Assembly: GCA_946183385.1 (NCBI GenBank)
Contig: CAMHBN010000082.1
Coordinates: 1 to 7,755 of the forward strand
Origin: an uncultured Ruminococcus sp.
Lineage (GTDB): Bacteria > Bacillota > Clostridia > Oscillospirales > Ruminococcaceae
DNA: 7,755 bases
Direction of reading: 5' to 3'
Shown here in pieces: positions 1-6,298 of the stretch. Each line of letters starts with the position of its first letter. The first letter of the stretch is position 1. Position numbers and translations under genes: made by a program. The notes beneath the pieces are model-generated. The model searched no databases and was not told the DNA's origin. It saw only the letters and a list, made by a program, of their open reading frames with translations.

Positions 1-586
1 ATCCGGGCTTACCGCCGATACCGAAGTTGCTGCCGTCGGGGGCGATATTATCACAGTCGCAGACAAGGACAGCGCCTGTATTGACGTTGATGAAGAAGCC
101 TCCGTCGTTAAGGTCCTGATAGCTCTTTCCGGCTCTGTGGAGGAGGCGGAAGGAGTTGACGATATTGATAACGGCAGTTATCATAGCCGTGAGGCTGCTG
201 AACTTGACGTCCTTCTTTACAGCACGGCCTGTGAGCGGGTCTACCTCAAGCTTGTATGTATTTAGGATATCAACGAAGGAATCGAAACCGTCGGGCTTGA
301 GATCCATGATATATCCGAAAGTGCCGTCCTCGGCTTCCTTTGTGAGGTACTTGGGCCAGAGGAACTTATTGTCGGGAGGTCCGTCAGCGATGTTGCTGCG
401 GAGGTTCCTGAGGAACTCCTTCGGCTTTTTCATCTTGTCGATATCGTACCATTTCAGCGCCCATTTCTGACCGTTGAAACGCACAAGGTATACAGTACCC
501 TGTCCGCCGCTGCCGATAACACTTAAAACCTGTGCCTTTCCGCCGAATTCGAGTTCGACTTCCTGACCAATTTCAAGTTCTGTCAT
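1..586 (-). CDS. Eukaryotic-like serine/threonine protein kinase, N-terminal part (runs off the left edge)
   Basis: The 195 visible codons read as the N lobe and start of the C lobe of a cytoplasmic protein kinase. A glycine-rich loop GSGGQG lies at residues 25-30, followed by TVYLV. The ATP-anchoring lysine is K45 in WALKWY. The catalytic loop is SYQDLNDGGFFI with D158, and a DFG-like metal site CDCDN lies at 176-180. The reading ends in GKPG at 192-195, where related kinases continue into the P+1 loop. The catalytic loop resembles bacterial kinases that use YQD instead of HRD; that family tie is from memory. The position five residues after D158, normally an invariant Asn, is Gly163, so activity may be reduced. 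The start is the ATG at 586, with AAAGGA about ten bases upstream; an upstream ATG in the leader runs straight into a stop. It lies 42 nt behind the leucine-rich-repeat gene and is probably co-transcribed with it. The C-terminus and any extra domains are outside the window. Confidence 0.87.
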   Translation of the reverse strand, partial: MTELEIGQEVELEFGGKAQVLSVIGSGGQGTVYLVRFNGQKWALKWYDIDKMKKPKEFLRNLRSNIADGPPDNKFLWPKYLTKEAEDGTFGYIMDLKPDGFDSFVDILNTYKLEVDPLTGRAVKKDVKFSSLTAMITAVINIVNSFRLLHRAGKSYQDLNDGGFFINVNTGAVLVCDCDNIAPDGSNFGIGGKPG

Positions 587-628
587 ATCATTTCATCCTT
601 TCCGTGTGTGGTATGTGCTGTCATAGTA

Positions 629-1669
629 TTAATCCTCGTCATCTGCGATACCTGCTGTAGAAACTATTCTGAAGTTGATGCGGTTTGACAGGCAGAATTT
701 ATGAACGTAGGAGTTCTCGAAGCAATGGATTGTAAGGTTGGGACAGTATGAAAAAGCGTTAGTATCAATGAACTTCACGCTGTCGGGCAGGTATAGCTTC
801 CTGAGCTTTTCACATCCCGAGAATGCCTCAGCGCCGATACTGCTTACCGTGTCGGGGATATCGACGGTTTCGAGGCTGGTACAGAAGGAGAACGTGCTGT
901 CCTCTATTTCAAGGATACCCGAGGGTATCTTTATCATAGCGAGCTTTGCGCACTGGCAGAACGCGCCCTGCTTAATGACTCTGAGCGAGCTTGGCAGGTC
1001 AAGACCTCTCAGGCGCTTGCATGACGAGAAGGCGTATTCTCCTATCGCAAGGAGCGTAGAGGGGAGCATGACTGTTCTGAGCGAGCCGTATCCGTCGAAG
1101 CAGAAGCTCTCGAGCTTGGTATAGCCCTCGGCTATCTCGATATTGCTTCTGAGGCGGTATCTTATCGCGTCTATCGGACGGAACACCTTGCTGTCGATTG
1201 TCAGGCGGGAGTTCTTCTTCTCCGGCTCGGGCTCAGCCTCGTCATCATCGGGGAGGAGCCTCAGGGGAGACACGTAAGACCAGCCGATCAGGTATGTGAA
1301 GCAGGCAAGCACGAATTCGGCTGCATTTTCCGCAATGAACATATCGCCGACCATGAAGCTCTTGGCTTTCATGATAGCGATCTCCCTGTTATCGTCTTCC
1401 AGAAGCATCCTGAACACGCCCATGAGGTACATATTCTTGAGCAGCCTACGTTCCTTCTCATGCTCGGGGACATGGTCGTAGAGCAGACCGATGAACCTGT
1501 TTTTATCCATTACAGCCCGCGGACCGTTGTCCACGACTATGGCTCTGAGCTCGTGCTGGAATTCAATGGTATTTTCAAATCCCTCGATTATCTGCGGAAC
1601 AGGAGCTCCGCACGTCGGGCAGGCGACATATTTGGGCTTGAGTTCGGTACCGCATTTTTCGCACTGCAT
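629..1669 (-). CDS. Cytoplasmic zinc-ribbon protein with BspA-type leucine-rich repeats
   Basis: This is a 346-residue protein of unknown exact function. It opens with a zinc ribbon: two CxxC pairs, C3/C6 and C17/C20. A helical segment follows (about 35-135) with a pattern of the type RFIGLLYDHVPEHEKE. An acidic linker comes next (140-150, DDDEAEPEPE). Five tandem leucine-rich repeats of exactly 23 residues occupy 197-311, each of the form L..v.lP..l..Ig..aFs.C.. , which is the LRR_5/BspA class. BspA repeats are usually found in secreted or surface proteins, but this one has no signal peptide, membrane segment or anchor, so it should be cytoplasmic. The start ATG at 1669 has GGGAGG six to seven bases upstream. 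The gene sits first in a transcript with the kinase at 586, behind a consensus promoter. A role as kinase scaffold, regulator or substrate is an inference from that pairing. Confidence 0.85.
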   Translation of the reverse strand: MQCEKCGTELKPKYVACPTCGAPVPQIIEGFENTIEFQHELRAIVVDNGPRAVMDKNRFIGLLYDHVPEHEKERRLLKNMYLMGVFRMLLEDDNREIAIMKAKSFMVGDMFIAENAAEFVLACFTYLIGWSYVSPLRLLPDDDEAEPEPEKKNSRLTIDSKVFRPIDAIRYRLRSNIEIAEGYTKLESFCFDGYGSLRTVMLPSTLLAIGEYAFSSCKRLRGLDLPSSLRVIKQGAFCQCAKLAMIKIPSGILEIEDSTFSFCTSLETVDIPDTVSSIGAEAFSGCEKLRKLYLPDSVKFIDTNAFSYCPNLTIHCFENSYVHKFCLSNRINFRIVSTAGIADDED

Positions 1670-1779
1670 AGTTTTCCTCCCGTCATTAGCGCTCAGCGGA
1701 GGGGCGGCAAATCAGGCTGCTCCGAGCCGAGCTGGATTATATTGATGATTTTAGATAAGCACGTTAATTATACTATATT

Positions 1780-1808
1780 ATTATATCACTTATTCGATAT
1801 GATGTCAA
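1780..1808 (-). promoter_or_regulatory. Sigma-A promoter for the leucine-rich-repeat/kinase operon
   Basis: On the minus strand, -35 TTGACA (1808-1803) and -10 TATAAT (1785-1780) are separated by exactly 17 bases. Both hexamers match the consensus perfectly. Transcription would start near 1773, giving a leader of about 100 nt before the ATG at 1669. Such a strong promoter suggests high basal expression or control by a repressor. Confidence 0.88.
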
Positions 1809-1817
1809 GGACAGAAA

Positions 1818-1872
1818 CGCCGAACTTAGGGCGGTTTTTTGAATGATTTGTACAAAAACCAATGGTTCGGCG
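1818..1872. repeat. Spaced 8-bp inverted repeat upstream of the promoter
   Basis: CGCCGAAC at 1818-1825 and its exact reverse complement GTTCGGCG at 1865-1872 are separated by 39 bp. The pair lies directly upstream of the -35 box at 1803-1808 and downstream of the hydrogenase-like gene. It could be a pair of half-sites for a regulator, or the base of a stem at the 3' end of the upstream transcript. No T-tract follows closely, so I do not call it a terminator. Confidence 0.4.
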
Positions 1873-1925
1873 CTGTTTAATCTTTGCAGAATGATTTAAA
1901 AATGTTGATAATATTAACAATATGG

Positions 1926-1939
1926 ATGCCGACCGGCAT
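1926..1939 (-). terminator. Short hairpin just after the hydrogenase-like gene, possible weak terminator
   Basis: The arms ATGCCG and CGGCAT (plus-strand 1926-1931 and 1934-1939) form a compact palindrome beginning two bases past the stop codon. A second AT-rich palindrome, ATATT-AAC-AATAT, lies at 1911-1923. The region downstream on the minus strand is AT-rich but has no clean run of T, so termination here is uncertain. The hairpin could instead protect the 3' end of the mRNA. Confidence 0.35.
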
Positions 1940-1940
1940 A

Positions 1941-3617
1941 TCACTCGGCTGATTTTCCGAGCGCTTTGTTTATGCTCTCGACCAGCGAGTTTATCTTCGT
2001 TACCGACTTATTTATCGCTTCTGAGCTTTCTGTCGTGATATTGACATTGTCATCGAGCGCGCTGAACGCCTCGATGGTCGTATTGAGAATGCCGATGAGC
2101 TGGTCTACGCTGTCCGAATCCATAGTCGGATTGTCGGAGCAGAACGATACAACGTTCTGGAGCAGGTCCTTTACCACCGAGACGCGCTCTTTGGTGGCAG
2201 AAGTCGATTCGCCGATCATATCCGTACTGCTGGTGATGTTTTCAATATCGAGCTTGAGTTTCTCGGATATCTCGCGGCACTCGGAGGCAACAGCCTCGAG
2301 GTCTGCGCTGCTGCCCAGGGCAGCGGGCTGAGCCGAGCCCATCGTGGATTTTGCGTGGACGATGCAGTTTTCGGGCAGATTCAGACCGCGTGAGATGGCG
2401 ACAGCCATATCCTTGCAGGTCTTGAATCCGCAGGCGTGGCAGTTGTATTCCTTGTCCTCCTGTGTGAGCTTGCCCATTTTCTTGAAGACGGAATCAAGCT
2501 GCTGCTGTGACGGAAGAGGAGTGGGAACTGTGGACTTGTAGCTGCGGACGAAATCGGACGGGCGGAGCTCCTCGTCAAAGCGCTTCAGGAGCTTGTCTTC
2601 GCCTCTGCCCATGAATCCCGACTTGCGGCGGTTCTTGGCTTCGTTCTCGACTTTGCGCATTACGTCCATAACATCGAAAAGCGTCTGGTCTGTCTTGGCT
2701 GCGGGACCAACGTTGCATCCGAACTCACACGACAGGACGTCGAATACCTGCGGATGCTTGGATTCCTGCATCTTTGCGTACATATTGAGCTCATCGTAGA
2801 CCTTGTGCACGCCTTCCGAGGTCGCGATGTTGATATCGGGGTCATGGAGCCAGAGGTTGTCTCTGAAACCGCCGGGACGTGAGTACACGCTTCCGACCTG
2901 ACCCTGCTGGTCGTCGAATCTGTATTCGTAGCCTTCGCTCGTATCTACGGGGATGCTTATTCCGTTTCTCTCGAAATAATCCATCAGCTTGTCGATAGTG
3001 AGGTTGTAATCAATGAGCTCTGTATCGGCGAATTCTGCCTTCTTGGCGATACAGGTCGATAAATAGGCGATATGATTGTTCCTGCGCAGGTACTTCTTGA
3101 TGAAGATAGCCGAACAGCAGGCGGGGCTGTGGATAGGGGAGAGGTTCTGGAGCATCTGGGGCTGGTATGTCTCGATATACTTGACTATAGCCGAACACTG
3201 CTGTGTAACGATATTTCCGAAGGTATGCTGTTCTATCGACCTCAGATGAGCCCACGTACATATATCGGCACCGAACGCGCCGTCGTATATGGTACAGCCC
3301 TGACCCTTGAACCAGTCGAGGACGCCCTTCCATTTTGTGGGGAGAGCAGCCTTGACAGCAGGCGAGACAATGAGTATGAGCTTCTCCTTGATGAGAAAAG
3401 ACATACATTCTTCCGTATCATCAATATAATCTCTTGCTCCGCGTGTGCAGGTACGTACACATTCGCCGCAGGCGATGCATTTGTCGGGATTTACTGATAC
3501 GATGAATTTGCCGTTATCCAGTTTCTTTACAGTATTGGCTTCGGGTGCGGGACAGTTCCTTACGCACGAGTTGCAGCCTGTACATTTTTCAGGCTTAACG
3601 ATGATTAATTCATTCAT
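1941..3617 (-). CDS. Sensory-type [FeFe]-hydrogenase-like iron-sulfur protein with coiled-coil C-terminus
   Basis: A 558-residue soluble protein. Residues 12-22 and 47-57 carry two ferredoxin-type [4Fe-4S] motifs (C12, C15, C18, C22; C47, C50, C53, C57). Residues about 80-325 form an [FeFe]-hydrogenase large-subunit domain. By-eye alignment puts the H-cluster ligands at C141 (TQQCSAI in place of TSCCPAW), C189 (STCIAKKAE in place of MPCTAKKFE) and C297/C301 (SCEFGC in place of ACPGGC). Residues 391-418 hold a further cluster motif, YNCHACGFKTC with C418. The last 120 residues are helical with heptad character and resemble the stalk of methyl-accepting proteins, but lack the conserved MCP tip. 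The proton-relay cysteine next to C141 is Gln, so redox or H2 sensing is more likely than bulk catalysis. No PAS or kinase domain is present, unlike classical HydS. The ATG at 3617 has AAGGAG nine bases upstream. It lies 39 nt behind the coiled-coil gene and is probably co-transcribed. Confidence 0.9.
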   Translation of the reverse strand: MNELIIVKPEKCTGCNSCVRNCPAPEANTVKKLDNGKFIVSVNPDKCIACGECVRTCTRGARDYIDDTEECMSFLIKEKLILIVSPAVKAALPTKWKGVLDWFKGQGCTIYDGAFGADICTWAHLRSIEQHTFGNIVTQQCSAIVKYIETYQPQMLQNLSPIHSPACCSAIFIKKYLRRNNHIAYLSTCIAKKAEFADTELIDYNLTIDKLMDYFERNGISIPVDTSEGYEYRFDDQQGQVGSVYSRPGGFRDNLWLHDPDINIATSEGVHKVYDELNMYAKMQESKHPQVFDVLSCEFGCNVGPAAKTDQTLFDVMDVMRKVENEAKNRRKSGFMGRGEDKLLKRFDEELRPSDFVRSYKSTVPTPLPSQQQLDSVFKKMGKLTQEDKEYNCHACGFKTCKDMAVAISRGLNLPENCIVHAKSTMGSAQPAALGSSADLEAVASECREISEKLKLDIENITSSTDMIGESTSATKERVSVVKDLLQNVVSFCSDNPTMDSDSVDQLIGILNTTIEAFSALDDNVNITTESSEAINKSVTKINSLVESINKALGKSAE

Positions 3618-3656
3618 TGCAAGATGCTCCTTGTTTATTTAAGTAATAGATAGATA

Positions 3657-4721
3657 TTATTTATTTTTCAGGGATTTAGCTTGCTTTGCAAGTGCGGCGA
3701 GGTCTATCTTGCCGCCTTTGTTATTATCGCTGTTACTGCTGTTACTGTCGTGACCCTTTTCCTCTTCAGCTGCTGCCGCTTTATCATCGGGAGCTTTTCC
3801 TTTGTTTCCGTTGATGGACTCAGCCATAAGTCTGAGCTTATCAAGCTCGTTTTTTCGCTTCTGAGCGTCCTCTGCGTCGAGCTTTGCGATCCTGTCGGGA
3901 CGCTCGGGGTATTCGGGATCATATTTTACGGGTCCCTTGTGCTCGGGAGCACCGCCCTCTTTAAGCTTATCCTCGGTATTTTTGAGGAGCTTCTCGCATT
4001 CGCCGAGGCTGCCGCTGCTGTCCTCTCCGACCTTCTTTATCGCTTCTCTGAAGCTGCTGAGCTGTTCACTGAGAGCAGCGACCTTGGAGAGAAGGGATGC
4101 ACGCATATCATCGTAAGAGCCTTCGGCTGCGCTTGACGAATTCTTGGCATCGGCGACTATCTCAGCCGCTTTGCATTCAGCCTCGTATATTATCGCAGCG
4201 CCCTCGTCATTGGCGTAGGCGATGGACTTCTCGGCTGCTTCGGCAGCGGACTTCTCGAGCTTCTCAGCCTTTTCCTTCGCCGAGCTTTCGAGCATATCCG
4301 CGGATTTTTTCGCTTCGATGAAGACAGCGCTCAATGCCAGTGCCTCGTCCTCGGATTTGGAGGCTGCGAGCTGCGTATTTGCGTCTCTGAGCTTTGCTTC
4401 GGCGTCTGCCAGTGAAGCCGTCAGCTTCTTTATCTCTTCTTCATATTTTTTGTTGCTGTCCTCTGCCGCCTTCAGCTCGGTCGAGAGCTTGTCGTTCTCG
4501 GTCTGGAGCTCCGTGAGCTTTGCCCTTTCTTCAGCGAGGACAGTATTGATGCTTTCCTGTATATCTTTGCCGTTTTCACTGCTTTCGAGCAGGAACTTTG
4601 TTTCGCGCAGTTCGTTTTTGAGTCCGAAGACCTGCCCGCTCAGCGACTCGAGCCTGCGGATAACATCGGCTTTGTCGTAACCACCGTATGTAACTGTCTT
4701 TATAAAGCGTGATTCAGCCAT
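3657..4721 (-). CDS. DivIVA-like coiled-coil protein with long charged tail
   Basis: A 354-residue hydrophilic protein without signal peptide or membrane segment. Residues 8-40 (KTVTYGGYDKADVIRRLESL and on) resemble the N-terminal DivIVA/GpsB membrane-targeting motif of the form F..GYd..eV..fl. Residues about 30-125 are a continuous coiled coil. Residues about 125-195 are an Ala/Glu/Lys-rich helix of ATPase-b-subunit-like composition, and about 200-255 a further helix. The tail from 256 is disordered: a Pro-containing segment (KYDPEYPERPDR), Ala/Glu stretches, then a Ser/Asn/Asp run near 325-335, ending in a Lys-rich amphipathic helix (IDLAALAKQAKSLKNK). DivIVA proteins mark curved or polar membrane and recruit partners, so a scaffold role for the co-transcribed hydrogenase-like protein is plausible but inferred. 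The start is taken as the ATG at 4721, 9-10 bases after GGAGGAGGA; an in-frame TTG at 4727 lies only four bases from that site. Confidence 0.82.
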   Translation of the reverse strand: MAESRFIKTVTYGGYDKADVIRRLESLSGQVFGLKNELRETKFLLESSENGKDIQESINTVLAEERAKLTELQTENDKLSTELKAAEDSNKKYEEEIKKLTASLADAEAKLRDANTQLAASKSEDEALALSAVFIEAKKSADMLESSAKEKAEKLEKSAAEAAEKSIAYANDEGAAIIYEAECKAAEIVADAKNSSSAAEGSYDDMRASLLSKVAALSEQLSSFREAIKKVGEDSSGSLGECEKLLKNTEDKLKEGGAPEHKGPVKYDPEYPERPDRIAKLDAEDAQKRKNELDKLRLMAESINGNKGKAPDDKAAAAEEEKGHDSNSSNSDNNKGGKIDLAALAKQAKSLKNK

Positions 4722-4730
4722 TTTCAAAGT

Positions 4731-4739
4731 TCCTCCTCC
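4731..4739 (-). promoter_or_regulatory. Ribosome binding site deciding the start of the DivIVA-like gene
   Basis: The minus-strand run GGAGGAGGA is a doubled Shine-Dalgarno core. It lies 9 bases from the ATG at 4721 but only about 3-4 bases from the in-frame TTG at 4727. This favours the ATG. Confidence 0.7.
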
Positions 4740-4817
4740 GTGTTTTCAGTGTTTGCGTCGGCAGCTGTATCACATTTCTGCCTCCGCCCGACATTTTTCG
4801 CTATAACATACATTATT

Positions 4818-4846
4818 ATTATACTACATCAAAGAAGTAAAGTCAA
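4818..4846 (-). promoter_or_regulatory. Sigma-A promoter for the DivIVA-like/hydrogenase-like operon
   Basis: The -35 TTGACT (4846-4841), a 17-base spacer and -10 TATAAT (4823-4818) read on the minus strand, matching consensus in 11 of 12 positions. The predicted leader to the ATG at 4721 is about 90 nt. This is the main signal in the 348-base gap between the DivIVA-like gene and the GGDEF gene. The rest of that gap (4847-5000) is AT-rich with no convincing ORF or RNA gene. Confidence 0.86.
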
Positions 4847-5000
4847 TATATTACGTGCAAAAATGTGATACTGTTTAAGCGGCTTTCGTAAATAAAATAT
4901 TTCCATAAATGCATATTTGACTTGAGAATTGTCGATAATTTAAGTGAAATTTAAGCCGTAAAGTGCTTGCTCGCTCTATATAAATAGTACATTGATGCAG

Positions 5001-5020
5001 CGGTATGGATATACATACCG
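5001..5020. repeat. Perfect 7-bp inverted repeat next to the terminator
   Basis: CGGTATG (5001-5007) and CATACCG (5014-5020) are separated by six bases. The right arm directly abuts the T-tract of the GGDEF-gene terminator. It could be a second hairpin trimming the transcript, or a regulator binding site. It is about 155 bp upstream of the next -35 box, far for a simple operator. Confidence 0.5.
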
Positions 5021-5058
5021 AAAAAAATCAGCCGCCTTATGCATGATAAGACGGCTGA
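5021..5058 (-). terminator. Strong intrinsic terminator of the binding-protein/GGDEF operon
   Basis: On the minus strand a 13-bp stem, TCAGCCGTCTTAT paired with ATAAGGCGGCTGA through one G-U pair, encloses a five-base loop. Seven consecutive T residues follow. It begins 12 bases after the GGDEF gene's stop codon and separates that unit from the DivIVA-like operon. Confidence 0.95.
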
Positions 5059-5069
5059 GTGGTTTGATT

Positions 5070-6284
5070 TTACATATTCACAACGGTATTTACCATGTTA
5101 CCGCCGTTCATCTTGGCATTTCTCATTGTAGTATCAAGCTTTACAAGAAGCGAGTTTACGTTGAGGCAATCGCCGGGGAGGTAGTGGTAAGCAGCACCGG
5201 AAGCGGTAAGCTGTACGGTGAGATTGAGAACTGTGTAAGGACTTGTCAGTACAGAGTGTATCTTCTGTACGAAAGCCATCGACTGGCTCTCCGAATATTC
5301 CTTGTTGAATACGAAGCAGAACTCGTTGCCTGTGATGTTGTATATCTCGGCAACATCGCCGAACTCTTCCTTGAGTCTGTCAGCGATAGCTGCGAGGTAC
5401 TCGTCTCCGAATTCGTAGCCGTAAGTATCGTTTATCATACGGAAGTTGTCCATATCGAATACGGCGATGTTGAAGCGGTCTGACTCGAGACGTCCGCTGA
5501 TATCGTTATCGAGCGCATAGCGGTTCTTCATACCTGTAAGGAGGTTCGTAAGAGCAAGGTCGGACGCCTTCTGTCTTGTGGACTTGAGCTTTGCACCGAC
5601 TTCCTGAAGGTTCTTCTCACGCTCCTCAAGCTCTGCATTGACTCTCTTGGATCTGCGTGAGATAAGGAAGATAGCGAGCTCACCGAGGATAAGGATGGTC
5701 AGCATTATCATCTCTGTTGCGACGAATACCTTTGCCGACTTCGCCTGTCTGCGGCCCGTATCAGCAGCGTTGATGTTTATTGAAGCGACAAGCATCTCGG
5801 ATGCGGTGGTTTTCAGGGGGTTGATATCCTGCGTGTAAACGTCCGCGAGCGTAACACCGTCTCCCAGACCTTCCTGACTCTTCATCTGGTCGAAGATCGT
5901 ATTGAGGCGCTTGCGGTAAGCCTCGATGAATACTCGTGCGTGGCGGAAACGCTTCATAGTTGCGTCACTGAGTCCTTCGTAGCTCTCAAACGTGTTGAGC
6001 TTTTCCTCGATAGAATCGAATGAGGCGTCGATACTCTGGATAGTACCCTGCTGAGCCTGTTCGGTACCGATACCTGCGACGATTGTGAGAACTCGCTGGT
6101 TGATGCTCTGCAATTCACCGTTAACAGAGTTGATGGTATTCATTGTTGTTGAAGTGTTCCTACCTGTTGTCGTGATACTGTTGAAGAGGTAGAAAACGAG
6201 GAACATATTTGCTGCGGTTACGATCGCGAGCAGTATAGCTGCGAAGGTATACGCAGTAGTTGAACGATTATTTGATCTTGCCAT
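5070..6284 (-). CDS. Two-pass membrane sensor with degenerate GGDEF domain
   Basis: A 404-residue inner-membrane protein. TM1 spans about 12-36, an extracytoplasmic helical domain about 37-186 (pattern like the four-helix-bundle ligand domain of chemoreceptors), and TM2 about 187-209. A coiled-coil linker (about 213-245) follows, then a GGDEF domain (about 246-404). The fold is well supported: LTGMKNR at 249-255, FDMDNFRMINDTYGYEFGDEYL at 276-297 with D277 as the first metal-ligand candidate, and a terminal MRNAKMNGGN. The signature itself reads TGNEF (318-322) instead of GGDEF/GGEEF, and no RxxD inhibitory site lies five residues before it. Diguanylate cyclase activity is therefore doubtful; a GTP-binding or dimer-partner role is possible. 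The ATG at 6284 has GGAGGT seven to eight bases upstream, within the 14-base gap after the binding-protein stop, which points to one transcript. The binding protein may be its ligand-sensing partner. Confidence 0.88.
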   Translation of the reverse strand: MARSNNRSTTAYTFAAILLAIVTAANMFLVFYLFNSITTTGRNTSTTMNTINSVNGELQSINQRVLTIVAGIGTEQAQQGTIQSIDASFDSIEEKLNTFESYEGLSDATMKRFRHARVFIEAYRKRLNTIFDQMKSQEGLGDGVTLADVYTQDINPLKTTASEMLVASININAADTGRRQAKSAKVFVATEMIMLTILILGELAIFLISRRSKRVNAELEEREKNLQEVGAKLKSTRQKASDLALTNLLTGMKNRYALDNDISGRLESDRFNIAVFDMDNFRMINDTYGYEFGDEYLAAIADRLKEEFGDVAEIYNITGNEFCFVFNKEYSESQSMAFVQKIHSVLTSPYTVLNLTVQLTASGAAYHYLPGDCLNVNSLLVKLDTTMRNAKMNGGNMVNTVVNM

Positions 6285-6298
6285 TATTCACACCTCCG

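Noticed and set aside
738..1124. Open reading frame on the plus strand opposite the leucine-rich-repeat gene
   Set aside because: It is antisense to a well-supported gene, has no ribosome binding site of note and no recognisable domain.
1854..1868. AACCATTGGTT palindrome followed by T residues on the minus strand as a terminator
   Set aside because: The stem is five bases with a one-base loop, which cannot form a stable hairpin.
4222..4680. 152-residue plus-strand ORF rich in Ser, Ala and Phe
   Set aside because: It is the antisense shadow of the Lys/Glu/Ala-rich coiled-coil gene; the composition is explained by complementing that gene's codons.
4917..4944. Plus-strand promoter-like TTGACT with a downstream TTTAAG
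   Set aside because: The -10 is poor and no plus-strand gene follows; only the minus strand carries genes here.
4992..5483. 163-residue plus-strand ORF starting within the terminator region
   Set aside because: It overlaps the terminator and the 3' part of the GGDEF gene on the other strand, and shows no domain.
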